64,000 nucleotides of DNA. Source: Paraburkholderia guartelaensis (lineage in GTDB: Bacteria; Pseudomonadota; Gammaproteobacteria; Burkholderiales; Burkholderiaceae). The notes below the pieces were generated by a model. The model was not told the origin of the DNA. It made no database searches and was given only the letters and a program-made list of their open reading frames with translations. Positions 43,055 through 51,926 of this stretch are shown here, one piece after another. Location: NCBI RefSeq assembly GCF_004353905.1, contig NZ_SMOD01000013.1:175238-239237 (forward strand), in the 5' to 3' direction. Both the position numbers and the translations under genes were made by a program. How positions within the stretch are numbered: position 1 is the first letter of the stretch; every line of letters begins with the position of its first letter.

Positions 43055-43490
43055 TGTATGAATACCTCTTTCGATTCGAGGCTGAGTAAATTGCTCGCCA
43101 CGATACACCAAAACTGAAAATTCTTCCGGGGCCGCCTGAGCGGCCAGACCGAACCCGAGTCACACGTCCAAATCACACATCATTCGCACGCAAACCAGAT
43201 GGCCCAGCCCATTGCCGACGCCAGTGTAGCCTAAATCCCTATGCGTTGCCGACGGTGATAGTACTCATACCGCAAGCAGGGTTTCCGTCCTGCAGACCAC
43301 ATTCGGCGGGACATTCGGGGCGTGGCGCGAGCATTTTGGCGGGGCCTTTTCGTGCGATACCTTGTGCTCCTGCACGCTATCTGGAGGCGGCGCGGGCCGT
43401 TGCAAGAGGGGGGCTATCCTGGGCGCGCAACGATGCCCGGAGCGGCTCGGCGCGTTTTTTCGCACTGCAGCAGTCGCATTGCCGCGCGAC
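43055..43490. other. 436-bp gap between trxA and the SRP RNA gene
   Basis: No supported gene is seen; the short open frames lack start signals or similarity. It should hold the minus-strand trxA promoter and upstream DNA of the SRP RNA gene. A T-run (43455-43460) lies 50 bp before the SRP RNA. Confidence 0.5.
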
Positions 43491-43493
43491 CGA

Positions 43494-43502
43494 TGTTAGA
43501 AT
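43494..43502 (+). promoter_or_regulatory. Extended -10 promoter of the SRP RNA gene
   Basis: TG-t-TAGAAT ending 5 nt before the predicted first base of the RNA (43508). The 5' end inferred from the RNA stem and this promoter agree. Confidence 0.65.
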
Positions 43503-43507
43503 GCGCC

Positions 43508-43607
43508 GTGACGGGCCTCCTCGCATGGAGGGGCGGTCAACCTGGTCAGGTCGGGAACGAAGCAGCCACAGCCGTTTTCCGCCAGTGCCGAGGGTCAGGC
43601 TCGTCAC
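43508..43607 (+). ncRNA. ffs: 4.5S signal recognition particle RNA
   Basis: A ~100-nt RNA that binds Ffh (SRP54) and targets nascent membrane proteins. The conserved apical domain is clear: GGTCAGGTCGGGAACGAAGC, then AGCCA and the distal AGTGCCGAGGG. The ends pair (GTGACG at 43508-43513 with CGTCAC at 43602-43607), closing the small bacterial form without an Alu domain. A T-run (43613-43620) just after the last stem is a likely terminator. It lies 220 bp upstream of dnaX. Confidence 0.95.
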
Positions 43608-43814
43608 CTTCCTCTTTTTTCTTCCGCATTTCTCCCCGAATACAACGTTGACGCCGCGCAATTGACTGCGCGACGCGGTTCTTCGTTCGTCGCATTCGTC
43701 ACGCCTGCATCGCTGCTGTTTTCGTCGTCCGTCATTGCATGCTGGCGCCGTTGCGCGGCGGCCGTGGACCGGGCATCGGCCGCCTTTCGATTCATCTGGA
43801 CGCGCGGGCGTTGC

Positions 43815-43823
43815 TGATACAAT
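43815..43823 (+). promoter_or_regulatory. Extended -10 element immediately upstream of dnaX
   Basis: TG-a-TACAAT, with the last T exactly 6 nt before the A of the dnaX ATG (43830). If used, transcription would begin at or beside the start codon. No SD is present. Confidence 0.5.
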
Positions 43824-43829
43824 TTCCGG

Positions 43830-46211
43830 ATGACCTATCAAGTTCTCGCACGCAAGTGGCGACCGAAGGATTTCGCTTCGCTCGTCGGACAGGAGCACGT
43901 GGTGCGCGCGCTCACGCATGCACTCGACGGCGGCCGCCTGCATCACGCGTACCTCTTCACGGGCACGCGCGGCGTGGGCAAGACGACGCTGTCGCGTATC
44001 TTCGCCAAAGCGCTCAACTGTGAGACCGGCGTGACGTCGAAGCCCTGCGGCGTGTGCCGCGCGTGCCGGGAAATCGACGAAGGGCGTTTCGTGGATTACG
44101 TCGAGATGGATGCGGCGAGCAATCGAGGTGTGGACGAAATGGCCGCGCTGCTCGAGCGTGCGGTCTACGCGCCGGTCGATGCGCGCTTCAAGGTCTACAT
44201 GATCGACGAAGTGCACATGCTCACGAACCACGCCTTCAACGCGATGCTGAAGACGCTGGAAGAGCCGCCGCCGCATGTGAAGTTCATCCTCGCGACGACG
44301 GACCCGCAGAAGATTCCGGTCACGGTGCTCTCGCGCTGCCTGCAATTCAATTTGAAGCAGATGCCGGCGGGCAACATCGTCGAGCATCTCACGCACATTC
44401 TCGGTGAGGAGAAGGTCGAGTTCGAGGTGCAGGCGCTGCGTCTGCTCGCGCGCGCCGCCGACGGCTCGATGCGCGACGCGCTTTCGCTCACCGACCAGGC
44501 CATCGCTTATTCGGCCAACCAGGTGACCGAAGAAGCGGTGCGCGGCATGCTTGGCGCGCTCGATCAAAGCTATCTGATCCGCCTGATCGACGCGCTCGTG
44601 GCCGGCGACGGGGCGAGCGTGCTCGCCATCGCCGACGAAATGGCGCTGCGCAGCCTGTCGTTCTCCACGGCGCTGCAGGACCTCGCGAGTCTGTTCCATC
44701 GCATTGGCTGGGCGCAGTTTGCGCCTTCTTCGGTGCTCGACGAATGGCCCGAAGCCGACGACATTCGCCGTTTTGCAGATGCATTGAGCCCGGAGCAGGT
44801 CCAGCTTTTCTATCAAATCGCGACCCTCGGCCGCAGCGAGCTCGGCCTCGCGCCCGACGAATACGCCGGCTTCACGATGACGCTCCTGCGCATGCTCGCA
44901 TTCGAGCCGTCCGTGAACTCGGGCGGCGTGGGCAGTGCGCCGGCGTCGAAGCCCGCTGCGGCCGGCACGGGCACGCGTGCGCCGGCTCCGGTAGCGGCGT
45001 CGGCGCGCAGCAGTGCGGCGCCTGCCGTTGCGCAGCCGGTCGCACCGAAGCCTGCAGCCCCTGCGCCGCAGCCGGTTGAAGCCGCACCGGAGAAGACGCC
45101 CGTTGCCGAGCCGCAAGCGAGCGCGCCTGCGCCGCTCGCCAGGCCCGCAGCCGAAGCGCGCGTCGTACCGCCTTGGGAAGACGAGGGCGAGTCCGCGCCG
45201 AACCTGAGCACAGAGCCGCAAGCTGCGCCCGCCGCCGCGGTTGGGCCGACTGCGGCAGCGCCCGCAGCGGCAGAAGAGACTCAACCGGTTCAAAGCGCTG
45301 TCGCCGCGCCCGCGCCGCAATTCGAATCTCGCGAAGAGCCTGCCGGTGCTGCGGGATCCGCGCGAGGTGGTGCTAGCGCCGCGCTCGACGTGCTGCGCAG
45401 CAAGGGCATGCGCGTTGCCACGGGCCGTCCCGCAGCCGCTGCCGGCGCGGCTGCCCCTGCGCCCGCGCCGAAGGCCGCACCGCGCATGGAAGTGAAGGTG
45501 CCGACGCCCGATCCGGCTCGCCGAGCCGCCGCCGCGCAAGACGCGCAGGCACGCCAGGCGCCGCGCAACGCAAACGCGCAGCAAGACGCCTCGGGCGCGC
45601 CGCCGTGGGACGATATGCCGCCCGACGACTACGTGCCGCTCGGCGCCGATGATGCCTACTTTGCGCCGCCCGACGACGGTTTCGTGCCTGCCTACGACAG
45701 CGAGCCCTCTGCGCCGCGCTCCGCCGCTTCGGTGCCGACGCCGTCGCCGGCCGTGGTCGACGTGAGCAAGCTGCCGCCGGGCATTCCGCTCGACCCGATC
45801 GGTTTCACGGGCGACTGGCCCGCGCTCGCCGCCACGCTCTCGCTCAAGGGCATCTCGTACCAGCTCGCGTTCAACAGCGAACTGACGGCGCTCGAAGGCA
45901 CGCTGCTCAAATTGAGCGTGCCGGTGCCGCAGTACGCGGAAGCCTCGCAGGTCGCGAAGCTCAAGACGGCGCTTGCCGAGCGTCTTGGCAAGACTGTTGA
46001 AGTGAATGTGGAAGTCGGCCCCGCGCGACGTACGGCGGCCGCGCTCGACGCCGCGGATCGCGCCCAGCGTCAACGCGAAGCCGAGCGCGAGATCGGCGCC
46101 GATCCCTTCGTGCAGCAACTGATTCGCGACTTCGGCGCGAGCATCGTGCCGGGCTCGATCCGGCCGGTTGCGCCGGATGCCGCATCGGGCGGCACTCAGG
46201 CCGCCCACTGA
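43830..46211 (+). CDS. dnaX: DNA polymerase III tau subunit
   Basis: A 793-residue clamp-loader protein. The AAA+ part (1-230) has Walker A GTRGVGKTT and a zinc module with CGVCRAC; the collar domain follows to about 370. Residues ~370-640 are a very long Ala/Pro linker, and the conserved C-terminal domain that binds polymerase and DnaB occupies about 650-780. No A-AAA-AAG slippery site for the E. coli gamma frameshift was seen, so only the full tau form may be made. The ATG follows a candidate promoter by 6 nt with no SD. ybaB and recR follow as is usual. Confidence 0.96.
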   Translation: MTYQVLARKWRPKDFASLVGQEHVVRALTHALDGGRLHHAYLFTGTRGVGKTTLSRIFAKALNCETGVTSKPCGVCRACREIDEGRFVDYVEMDAASNRGVDEMAALLERAVYAPVDARFKVYMIDEVHMLTNHAFNAMLKTLEEPPPHVKFILATTDPQKIPVTVLSRCLQFNLKQMPAGNIVEHLTHILGEEKVEFEVQALRLLARAADGSMRDALSLTDQAIAYSANQVTEEAVRGMLGALDQSYLIRLIDALVAGDGASVLAIADEMALRSLSFSTALQDLASLFHRIGWAQFAPSSVLDEWPEADDIRRFADALSPEQVQLFYQIATLGRSELGLAPDEYAGFTMTLLRMLAFEPSVNSGGVGSAPASKPAAAGTGTRAPAPVAASARSSAAPAVAQPVAPKPAAPAPQPVEAAPEKTPVAEPQASAPAPLARPAAEARVVPPWEDEGESAPNLSTEPQAAPAAAVGPTAAAPAAAEETQPVQSAVAAPAPQFESREEPAGAAGSARGGASAALDVLRSKGMRVATGRPAAAAGAAAPAPAPKAAPRMEVKVPTPDPARRAAAAQDAQARQAPRNANAQQDASGAPPWDDMPPDDYVPLGADDAYFAPPDDGFVPAYDSEPSAPRSAASVPTPSPAVVDVSKLPPGIPLDPIGFTGDWPALAATLSLKGISYQLAFNSELTALEGTLLKLSVPVPQYAEASQVAKLKTALAERLGKTVEVNVEVGPARRTAAALDAADRAQRQREAEREIGADPFVQQLIRDFGASIVPGSIRPVAPDAASGGTQAAH

Positions 46212-46293
46212 ATTGCGCCGCGCGGCGCGGGAAGCGTCGCGCGCTTTTGAGCGCATCGATTCGAACGACTACGATCCAGAAGGAGCAGTGACT

Positions 46294-46620
46294 ATGTTGA
46301 AAGGCCAACTCGCAGGGCTCATGAAGCAAGCCCAGCAGATGCAGGAAAACATGAAGAAGATGCAGGAGCAGCTTGCCCAGATCGAAGTCGAAGGTCAGGC
46401 TGGCGCCGGTCTCGTCAAGGTCACGATGACCTGCCGCAACGACGTGCGCCGCGTGTCGATCGATCCGAGCCTGCTCACGGACGACAAGGACATGCTCGAA
46501 GACCTCGTGGCCGCGGCGTTCAACGACGCGGTGCGCAAGGCCGAAGCCACGTCGCAGGAAAAGATGGGCGGCATGACCGCCGGTCTGCCGCTGCCGCCGG
46601 GCTTCAAGATGCCGTTCTAA
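46294..46620 (+). CDS. ybaB: YbaB/EbfC nucleoid-associated protein
   Basis: A 108-residue DNA-binding dimer of the YbaB/EbfC family. It begins with an amphipathic helix rich in Gln and Met (MLKGQLAGLMKQAQQMQENM) and ends LPLPPGFKMPF, both characteristic. AGGAG precedes the ATG at 46294. It sits between dnaX and recR, an order kept in many proteobacteria, and is probably transcribed with them. Its cellular role is only partly known. Confidence 0.94.
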   Translation: MLKGQLAGLMKQAQQMQENMKKMQEQLAQIEVEGQAGAGLVKVTMTCRNDVRRVSIDPSLLTDDKDMLEDLVAAAFNDAVRKAEATSQEKMGGMTAGLPLPPGFKMPF

Positions 46621-46806
46621 GGAACGTGGCGAGCGCCGCGTCTGCGTGAGGCAGGCCGGCGCCCGCGCGTCCCGCGTGCCTTGCCGCGACCCGGCGGGGC
46701 TGCGCAGGCGTCATGGCGTCAAAAGCAGCATGCAGCAGCAAGCAGCAGGAAGCACCCGAAGTCGATTCCGCTTCACACTCCGTCGCGCAACTCGCGCTGA
46801 ATCCGC

Positions 46807-47403
46807 ATGAAACAACCTTCCGCTCTCGCCGCTCTCGTCGAGGCGTTGCGCGTGTTGCCCGGTGTCGGGCCGAAGTCGGCGCAACGCATGGCTTATCACC
46901 TGATGCAGCACGACCGCGACGGCGCCGAAAAGCTCGGCAACGCGCTCCTGTTTGCGACTGAGAACCTGAAGCATTGCGAAAAGTGCAATACCTTCACCGA
47001 AGCTCAGGTCTGCGAAACGTGCCTCGACGAGGAGCGTGATCCTACGCTGCTGTGCGTCGTCGAAACGCCGGCCGACCAGATCATGCTCGAACAGACCATG
47101 ACGTATCGCGGTCTGTATTTCGTGCTGATGGGGCATCTGAGTCCGCTCGACGGCATCGGTCCGAAAGAGATCCATTTCGACCGGCTCGTGAAGCGCGCGT
47201 CGGACGGCGTCGTCAAGGAAGTGGTGCTCGCCACCAATTTCACGAATGAGGGCGAGGCGACGGCCCATTATCTCGGCCAGACACTCAAGGCGCGCGGACT
47301 CGCCGTCACGCGCCTCGCACGCGGCGTGCCGGTGGGCGGCGAACTCGAATATGTCGACGCGGGTACCATCGCGCGGGCCATGCTCGACCGGCGCTCGATG
47401 TAG
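46807..47403 (+). CDS. recR: Recombination protein RecR
   Basis: A 198-residue protein of the RecFOR pathway, which helps load RecA at gaps. It has an N-terminal helix-hairpin-helix (LPGVGPKSAQRMAYHL), a four-Cys zinc site (CEKCNTF and CETCLD), and a Toprim domain (LLCVVETPADQIMLEQT) followed by the Walker-like ATNFTNEGEATAHYL. The length is normal. The gap from ybaB is 186 bp, longer than usual, with no gene seen in it. SD is weak. Confidence 0.96.
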   Translation: MKQPSALAALVEALRVLPGVGPKSAQRMAYHLMQHDRDGAEKLGNALLFATENLKHCEKCNTFTEAQVCETCLDEERDPTLLCVVETPADQIMLEQTMTYRGLYFVLMGHLSPLDGIGPKEIHFDRLVKRASDGVVKEVVLATNFTNEGEATAHYLGQTLKARGLAVTRLARGVPVGGELEYVDAGTIARAMLDRRSM

Positions 47404-47474
47404 CGTCCCGCCAGGCTTCGATCGCGGCGTACGCATCATGGCGCCGCACGCCGAACAGAACGAAAGGAGACACC

Positions 47475-48755
47475 ATGAGCGCAGCCGCCCCTTCACACGA
47501 TTCCCCCCATTCCCGGTCGAACGCATCCGCAGCGAAAGGCACGGGCCCGCTCGCGGGCGTCAAAGTCCTCGAACTCGGCACGCTGATCGCCGGTCCGTTC
47601 GCGGCTCGCTTCCTCGGCGAGTTCGGCGCCGAAGTCATCAAGATCGAAGACCCCAAGGGTGGCGATCCGCTGCGCAAATGGCGCAAGCTCTACCCGGAAG
47701 CGGGCGGCACTTCGCTCTGGTGGGCCGTGCAGGCGCGCAACAAGAAGTCCGTCACGGTGAACCTAAAAGCCGAAGAGGGCAAGGAGATCGTGCGGCGGCT
47801 CGCGAAGGAAGCCGATATCGTCATCGAGAATTTCCGGCCTGGCCTGCTCGAAAAGCTCGGGCTCGGCTACGACGTGCTCTCGAAGGAGAATCCCGGCCTC
47901 GTGATGGTGCGGCTCTCGGGCTACGGCCAGACCGGCCCGTATCGCGACCGTCCGGGCTTCGGCGCGATTGCCGAATCGATGGGCGGCCTGCGCCACATTA
48001 CCGGCTATCCCGATCTGCCGCCGCCGCGCATCGGCATTTCGATCGGCGACTCGATTGCCGCGCTGCACGGCGTGATCGGCGCGATGATGGCGCTCCATCA
48101 TCGCAACATGAACGGCGGCAGCGGCCAGATCGTCGATGTCGCGCTCTATGAAGCCGTGTTCAACATGATGGAGAGCGTGGTGCCCGAGTACGGTGTGTAC
48201 GGCATGGTGCGCGAGCGCACCGGCGCGTCGCTGCCGGGCATCGTGCCGTCGAATACGTATCCGTGCCGGGACGGCAGCATCGTGATCGGCGGCAACAGTG
48301 ATCCGATCTTCAAGCGCCTGATGATGGCCATCGACCGCGAGGACCTCGCGAACGATCCGCAACTCGCCCACAACGACGGCCGGGTGCCGCGCACGGCGGA
48401 GATCGACGGCGCCATCGCGGCGTGGCTCTCCACGCGCACCATCAACGAAGCGCTCGACGTGCTCAACGCCGCCGATGTGCCCGTGGGCCGCATCTACAGC
48501 GTGGCCGACATGTTCGCCGATCCGCAGTTCGCGGCGCGCCAGATGATCCAGCAGTTCCGCTGGCAGGCGCCAGGTGCGAAGGCGGACGAGGGCGTGGACA
48601 TTGCGCTGCCCTCGGTCACGCCCAAGCTCTCGGCTACGCCCGGCGACACGCGCTGGCTTGGACCCGCGCTGGGCGAACATACCGATGAAGTCCTGCAGAC
48701 GCTGGGTTATGACGCGGACCACATTGCACGGTTGCGCGAGCAACAAATCGTCTAA
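47475..48755 (+). CDS. CaiB/BaiF family CoA-transferase
   Basis: A 426-residue class III CoA-transferase. GVKVLELGTLIAGPFAARFLGEFGAEVIKIE is the family N-terminus, and the catalytic Asp is expected in IVDVALYEA or the nearby ENFRPGLLEKLGLGYD segment. This family moves CoA between carboxylic acids such as oxalate, succinate, carnitine or hydroxymethylglutarate. The substrate is not evident. AAAGGAGA precedes the ATG. It is a single gene that ends at a strong terminator shared with the convergent oxidoreductase gene. Confidence 0.92.
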   Translation: MSAAAPSHDSPHSRSNASAAKGTGPLAGVKVLELGTLIAGPFAARFLGEFGAEVIKIEDPKGGDPLRKWRKLYPEAGGTSLWWAVQARNKKSVTVNLKAEEGKEIVRRLAKEADIVIENFRPGLLEKLGLGYDVLSKENPGLVMVRLSGYGQTGPYRDRPGFGAIAESMGGLRHITGYPDLPPPRIGISIGDSIAALHGVIGAMMALHHRNMNGGSGQIVDVALYEAVFNMMESVVPEYGVYGMVRERTGASLPGIVPSNTYPCRDGSIVIGGNSDPIFKRLMMAIDREDLANDPQLAHNDGRVPRTAEIDGAIAAWLSTRTINEALDVLNAADVPVGRIYSVADMFADPQFAARQMIQQFRWQAPGAKADEGVDIALPSVTPKLSATPGDTRWLGPALGEHTDEVLQTLGYDADHIARLREQQIV

Positions 48756-48772
48756 GGCCGCGCGCATCATGC

Positions 48773-48809
48773 AAAACGGCTCGCCGGGTGTGCACCGGCG
48801 AGCCGTTTT
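48773..48809. terminator. Bidirectional terminator
   Basis: A perfect 15-bp stem AAAACGGCTCGCCGG / CCGGCGAGCCGTTTT with a 7-nt loop and T-rich ends on both strands, between convergent genes. Confidence 0.92.
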
Positions 48810-48837
48810 CGTTTTGCGTCGTGCGTGACAGAAACGT

Positions 48838-49809
48838 TCAGGGCTCGATCACGATCTTGCCCGTCACCTTGCGCGAGGCCATGTCCTTGAGCGCCTGCGC
48901 GGTGTCGGCGAGCTTGTAGCGCTTCGAGACGTACGGCTTGAGCTTGCCTTCACCGATCCAGCCCATCATCTGCGTGAACGCTGCCGCATTGTGCTGCGGT
49001 TCGCGACGCGCGAAATCGCCCCAGAACACGCCGACGAGGCTTGCGCCCTTGAGCAGCGCGAGATTGAGCGGCAGCTTGGGAATCTCGCCATTCGCGAAGC
49101 CGACCACGAGATAGCGCCCGCGCCAGCCGATGCTGCGGAACGCCGGTTCCGCATACTCGCCGCCCACCGGGTCGTAGATCACGTCGGGACCTTTGCCGTC
49201 GGTGAGCGCCTTGATGCGCTCGCGCAAGTCCTCGGTGCTGTAGTTGATGGTGGCGTCCGCACCGAACCGGCGGCAGACTTCGAGCTTCTCTTCGCTCGAG
49301 GCGGCGGCGATCACGCGCGCGCCCAGCACCTTGCCGATCTCGACAGCCGCGAGGCCCACGCCGCCCGCCGCGCCGAGCACGAGCATCGTTTCGCCTGCGC
49401 GCAGTGCGGCGCGATCGACCACGGCGTGATGCGACGTGCCATACGCGAGCGTGAAGGCGGCGGCCGTTGCGAAATCGGCGCCCTCGGGCAGGGCCACGCA
49501 CGCTGATGCGTCCGCAAGCGCCTGCTCGGCAAACGCGCCAGTGCCGACATACGCCACAACGCGCGTACCGGGCGCGAGCTTCACGCCTTCGCCCGCGGCG
49601 CGCACGACGCCCGCGAGTTCGGCGCCGGGCGTGAAGGGCAGCGGCGGCTTCATCTGATACTTGTTCTCGATGATGAGCACGTCGGGAAAGTTGACGGCCG
49701 CGGCCTTCACGTCGATCACCACCTGGCCCGGGCCCGGCACGAGGTCGGGCGAGTCTTCGAGCGTGAGCGAGTCGGGTGGCCCGTACTGGTTGCAGCGGAT
49801 TGCGCGCAT
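48838..49809 (-). CDS. NADPH:quinone oxidoreductase family protein (zinc-independent MDR)
   Basis: A 323-residue medium-chain dehydrogenase/reductase without structural zinc cysteines, like quinone oxidoreductase (QOR). The NADPH-binding motif is GAAGGVGLAAVEIGK, and the C-terminal GASLVGVFWGDFARREP matches the family. Possible substrates include quinones and enoyl-type ketones. The ATG at 49809 has AGGAGA at the right distance. It is divergent from surE. A 14-bp dyad (49902-49915, CG-N-ACGATCGT-N-CG) lies in the gap and might be an operator. Confidence 0.92.
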   Translation of the reverse strand: MRAIRCNQYGPPDSLTLEDSPDLVPGPGQVVIDVKAAAVNFPDVLIIENKYQMKPPLPFTPGAELAGVVRAAGEGVKLAPGTRVVAYVGTGAFAEQALADASACVALPEGADFATAAAFTLAYGTSHHAVVDRAALRAGETMLVLGAAGGVGLAAVEIGKVLGARVIAAASSEEKLEVCRRFGADATINYSTEDLRERIKALTDGKGPDVIYDPVGGEYAEPAFRSIGWRGRYLVVGFANGEIPKLPLNLALLKGASLVGVFWGDFARREPQHNAAAFTQMMGWIGEGKLKPYVSKRYKLADTAQALKDMASRKVTGKIVIEP

Positions 49810-50065
49810 CGTGTCTCCTGTCTTTTCCGGTTCGGTTGCTTTCAGTTGCGTCGGTCGTGCATGCGCTACCGCGGAACAGTGTACGGCAATCCGCTGCAAT
49901 GCGAACGATCGTGCGATTTATTTCGCGTCGATGACAGGTGCCTTTCGAGAGGCGCCGCGGATGCGAATGCGCCTCGACCGGCGCGCGATATCGACGTTCG
50001 GCGCAACGCCAAACACGCGCCGCGGCAAGGGCCGGCCTGTCGTTCGCGTGCCTTCTTTCCTCGGT

Positions 50066-50071
50066 TACAAT
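50066..50071 (+). promoter_or_regulatory. -10 element immediately upstream of surE
   Basis: TACAAT ending exactly 6 nt before the A of the surE ATG (50078), the same spacing as at dnaX. No SD is present, suggesting a leaderless mRNA. Confidence 0.5.
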
Positions 50072-50077
50072 CGCTCG

Positions 50078-50839
50078 ATGCGAATACTACTCAGCAACGA
50101 CGACGGTTATCTCGCCCCCGGCCTTGCGGCGCTCTATGAAGCGCTCAAGCCGCTCGGCGAAGTCACGGTCATGGCGCCCGAGCAGAACTGCAGCGCCGCA
50201 TCGAACTCGCTTACGCTGTGGCGCCCGCTGTCGGTGTTGCGATCGGCGAGCACCGGCTTCTATTACGTGAACGGCACGCCCACCGACTCGGTGCACATCG
50301 CGCTCACGGGCATGCTCGACCAGCAGCCCGATCTCGTGGTCTCCGGCATCAACAACGGCCAGAACATGGGCGAGGACACGCTGTACTCGGGCACGGTGGC
50401 CGCGGCGACCGAAGGCATCATGTTCGGCTTGCCTGCCATCGCGTTCTCGCTCGTCGATAAAGACTGGGTGCATCTCGATTCCGCCGCGCGCGTCGCGGCC
50501 GAGATCGTTGCGCATTACCTCGAGAACCCGTTGCCGGGTCATCCGCTGCTGAACGTCAACATTCCGAACCTGCCGTACGACGAGCTTGGCGACTGGCGCG
50601 TGACGCGCCTCGGCAAGCGCCATCCTTCGCAGCCCGTGATCCGCCAGACTAACCCGCGCGGCGAGCCGATCTACTGGATCGGGCCGTCGGGCAGCGCACG
50701 CGATGCGAGCGAGGGCACGGACTTCCACGCGGTAGCGAACGGCCATGTGTCGATCACGCCGCTGCAACTCGATCTCACGCATACGCAAATGCTGTCCGCG
50801 ACGCACGACTGGGCGCGCAAGGGCGGCAGTGCTTCATGA
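50078..50839 (+). CDS. surE: 5'/3'-nucleotidase SurE
   Basis: A 253-residue divalent-metal nucleotidase/polyphosphatase involved in stationary-phase survival. MRILLSNDDGYLAPG holds the metal-binding Asp-Asp pair. VNGTPTDSVHIAL and SGINNGQNMGEDTLYSGTVAAA are family signatures. The ATG at 50078 gives the standard N-terminus; longer frames upstream are not conserved. It overlaps pcm by 4 bp, and the block surE-pcm-nlpD-rpoS is a classic stationary-phase cluster. Confidence 0.97.
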   Translation: MRILLSNDDGYLAPGLAALYEALKPLGEVTVMAPEQNCSAASNSLTLWRPLSVLRSASTGFYYVNGTPTDSVHIALTGMLDQQPDLVVSGINNGQNMGEDTLYSGTVAAATEGIMFGLPAIAFSLVDKDWVHLDSAARVAAEIVAHYLENPLPGHPLLNVNIPNLPYDELGDWRVTRLGKRHPSQPVIRQTNPRGEPIYWIGPSGSARDASEGTDFHAVANGHVSITPLQLDLTHTQMLSATHDWARKGGSAS

Positions 50840-51921
50840 CGGGCGAGCGCACGAAGCGTTTTCCGCTCGGGCTCGCGGATCTCGTACGCGAGCCGCGCCG
50901 GCGCGACGCGCGCCCGGGCGATGCACGCACGTCGCTCGCGGGCGCGGGCAGCAGCAGTCCGTCGAAACCGGGCGTCGGCGCGCTCGCGAAGCCCGGCGCG
51001 AAAGTGGGTGCGAAGGTAGCCACGACTGTCGGCAATTCAGCCGTTGCGAAGTCCACCGCAAACACGCCTTTCAAGGCGCCGCCTGCGAAGCCGGTCAATG
51101 TGAAGCCGGTGAGCGCAAAGCCGGCGAGTTCGATCAAGCCAGCGCATCCTGCCGGCAACGCAGCCGCGCCGCGCGCCACCATGCCGGGCGGCGTGAGTGT
51201 GGCGCGCGCCGCCGTGGCCGTCACGGGCGCGCCCGCGGTTGCGCTCAACGGCGCGCACGCGCTGACTTCGGAACGCGTACGCGAACGCATGGTCGAACGC
51301 CTGCGTGCAAACGGCATTGCCGATGCGCGCGTGCTCCAGGCGCTCGCGGCCGTGCCGCGCCACATGTTCATCGACCCGGGTCTTGCGACCCAGGCCTACG
51401 AAGATGCGGCGTTGCCGATCGGTCATCACCAGACCATCTCGAAGCCTTCCGTGGTCGCGCGCATGCTCGAGCTCGCGGGCGCGGGCCGTGTGCTGGAGCG
51501 CGTGCTGGAAATCGGCACCGGCTGCGGCTATCAGGCGGCCGTGTTGAGCCAGATTGCGCGCGACGTGTATTCCATTGAACGCATCAAGCCGTTATACGAG
51601 CGCGCGAAGACGAATCTTCGCCCGCTGCGTATCCCGAACATCCGCTTGCACTACGGCGACGGACGGCTCGGTTTGCCGTCGGCGGCGCCGTTCGACGCGA
51701 TCGTGATCGCCGCTGCCGGTTTCGACGTGCCGCAGGCGCTGCTCGAGCAACTCGCCATCGGCGGGCGGCTCGTGGCGCCGGTAGCGGTGTCAGGCACGCA
51801 GAGTGCCGCCGGCGAAGCGACGCAGGTCCTCACGCTCGTGGAGCGTACCGGGCCGGCGCAGTGGCGGGAGTCACGCCTGGATCGCGTTTTCTTTGTCCCC
51901 TTAAAATCTGGAGTGATCTGA
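50836..51921 (+). CDS. pcm: Protein-L-isoaspartate O-methyltransferase with long N-terminal extension
   Basis: A 361-residue SAM-dependent repair enzyme for damaged aspartyl residues. The catalytic part (about 140-361) has MVERLRANGIADARVLQALAAVPRHMF, the SAM motif VLEIGTGCGYQAAVLSQ and the C-terminal RVFFVPL. E. coli Pcm has 208 residues; here about 140 extra N-terminal residues, rich in Ala, Lys, Pro and Val, precede it (KPVNVKPVSAKPASSIKP). The ATG overlaps the surE stop (ATGA), so translation is coupled and this start is likely. The extension has no known domain. Confidence 0.94.
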   Translation: MTGERTKRFPLGLADLVREPRRRDARPGDARTSLAGAGSSSPSKPGVGALAKPGAKVGAKVATTVGNSAVAKSTANTPFKAPPAKPVNVKPVSAKPASSIKPAHPAGNAAAPRATMPGGVSVARAAVAVTGAPAVALNGAHALTSERVRERMVERLRANGIADARVLQALAAVPRHMFIDPGLATQAYEDAALPIGHHQTISKPSVVARMLELAGAGRVLERVLEIGTGCGYQAAVLSQIARDVYSIERIKPLYERAKTNLRPLRIPNIRLHYGDGRLGLPSAAPFDAIVIAAAGFDVPQALLEQLAIGGRLVAPVAVSGTQSAAGEATQVLTLVERTGPAQWRESRLDRVFFVPLKSGVI

Positions 51922-51926
51922 ATCCG

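Noticed and set aside
43265..43465. 66-codon minus-strand frame upstream of the SRP RNA gene
   Set aside because: No SD, no similarity recognised, and typical of chance frames in this composition.
43377..46256. 959-codon open frame antisense to the SRP RNA gene, dnaX and part of ybaB
   Set aside because: It would run across the SRP RNA gene and all of dnaX; an artefact of GC bias.
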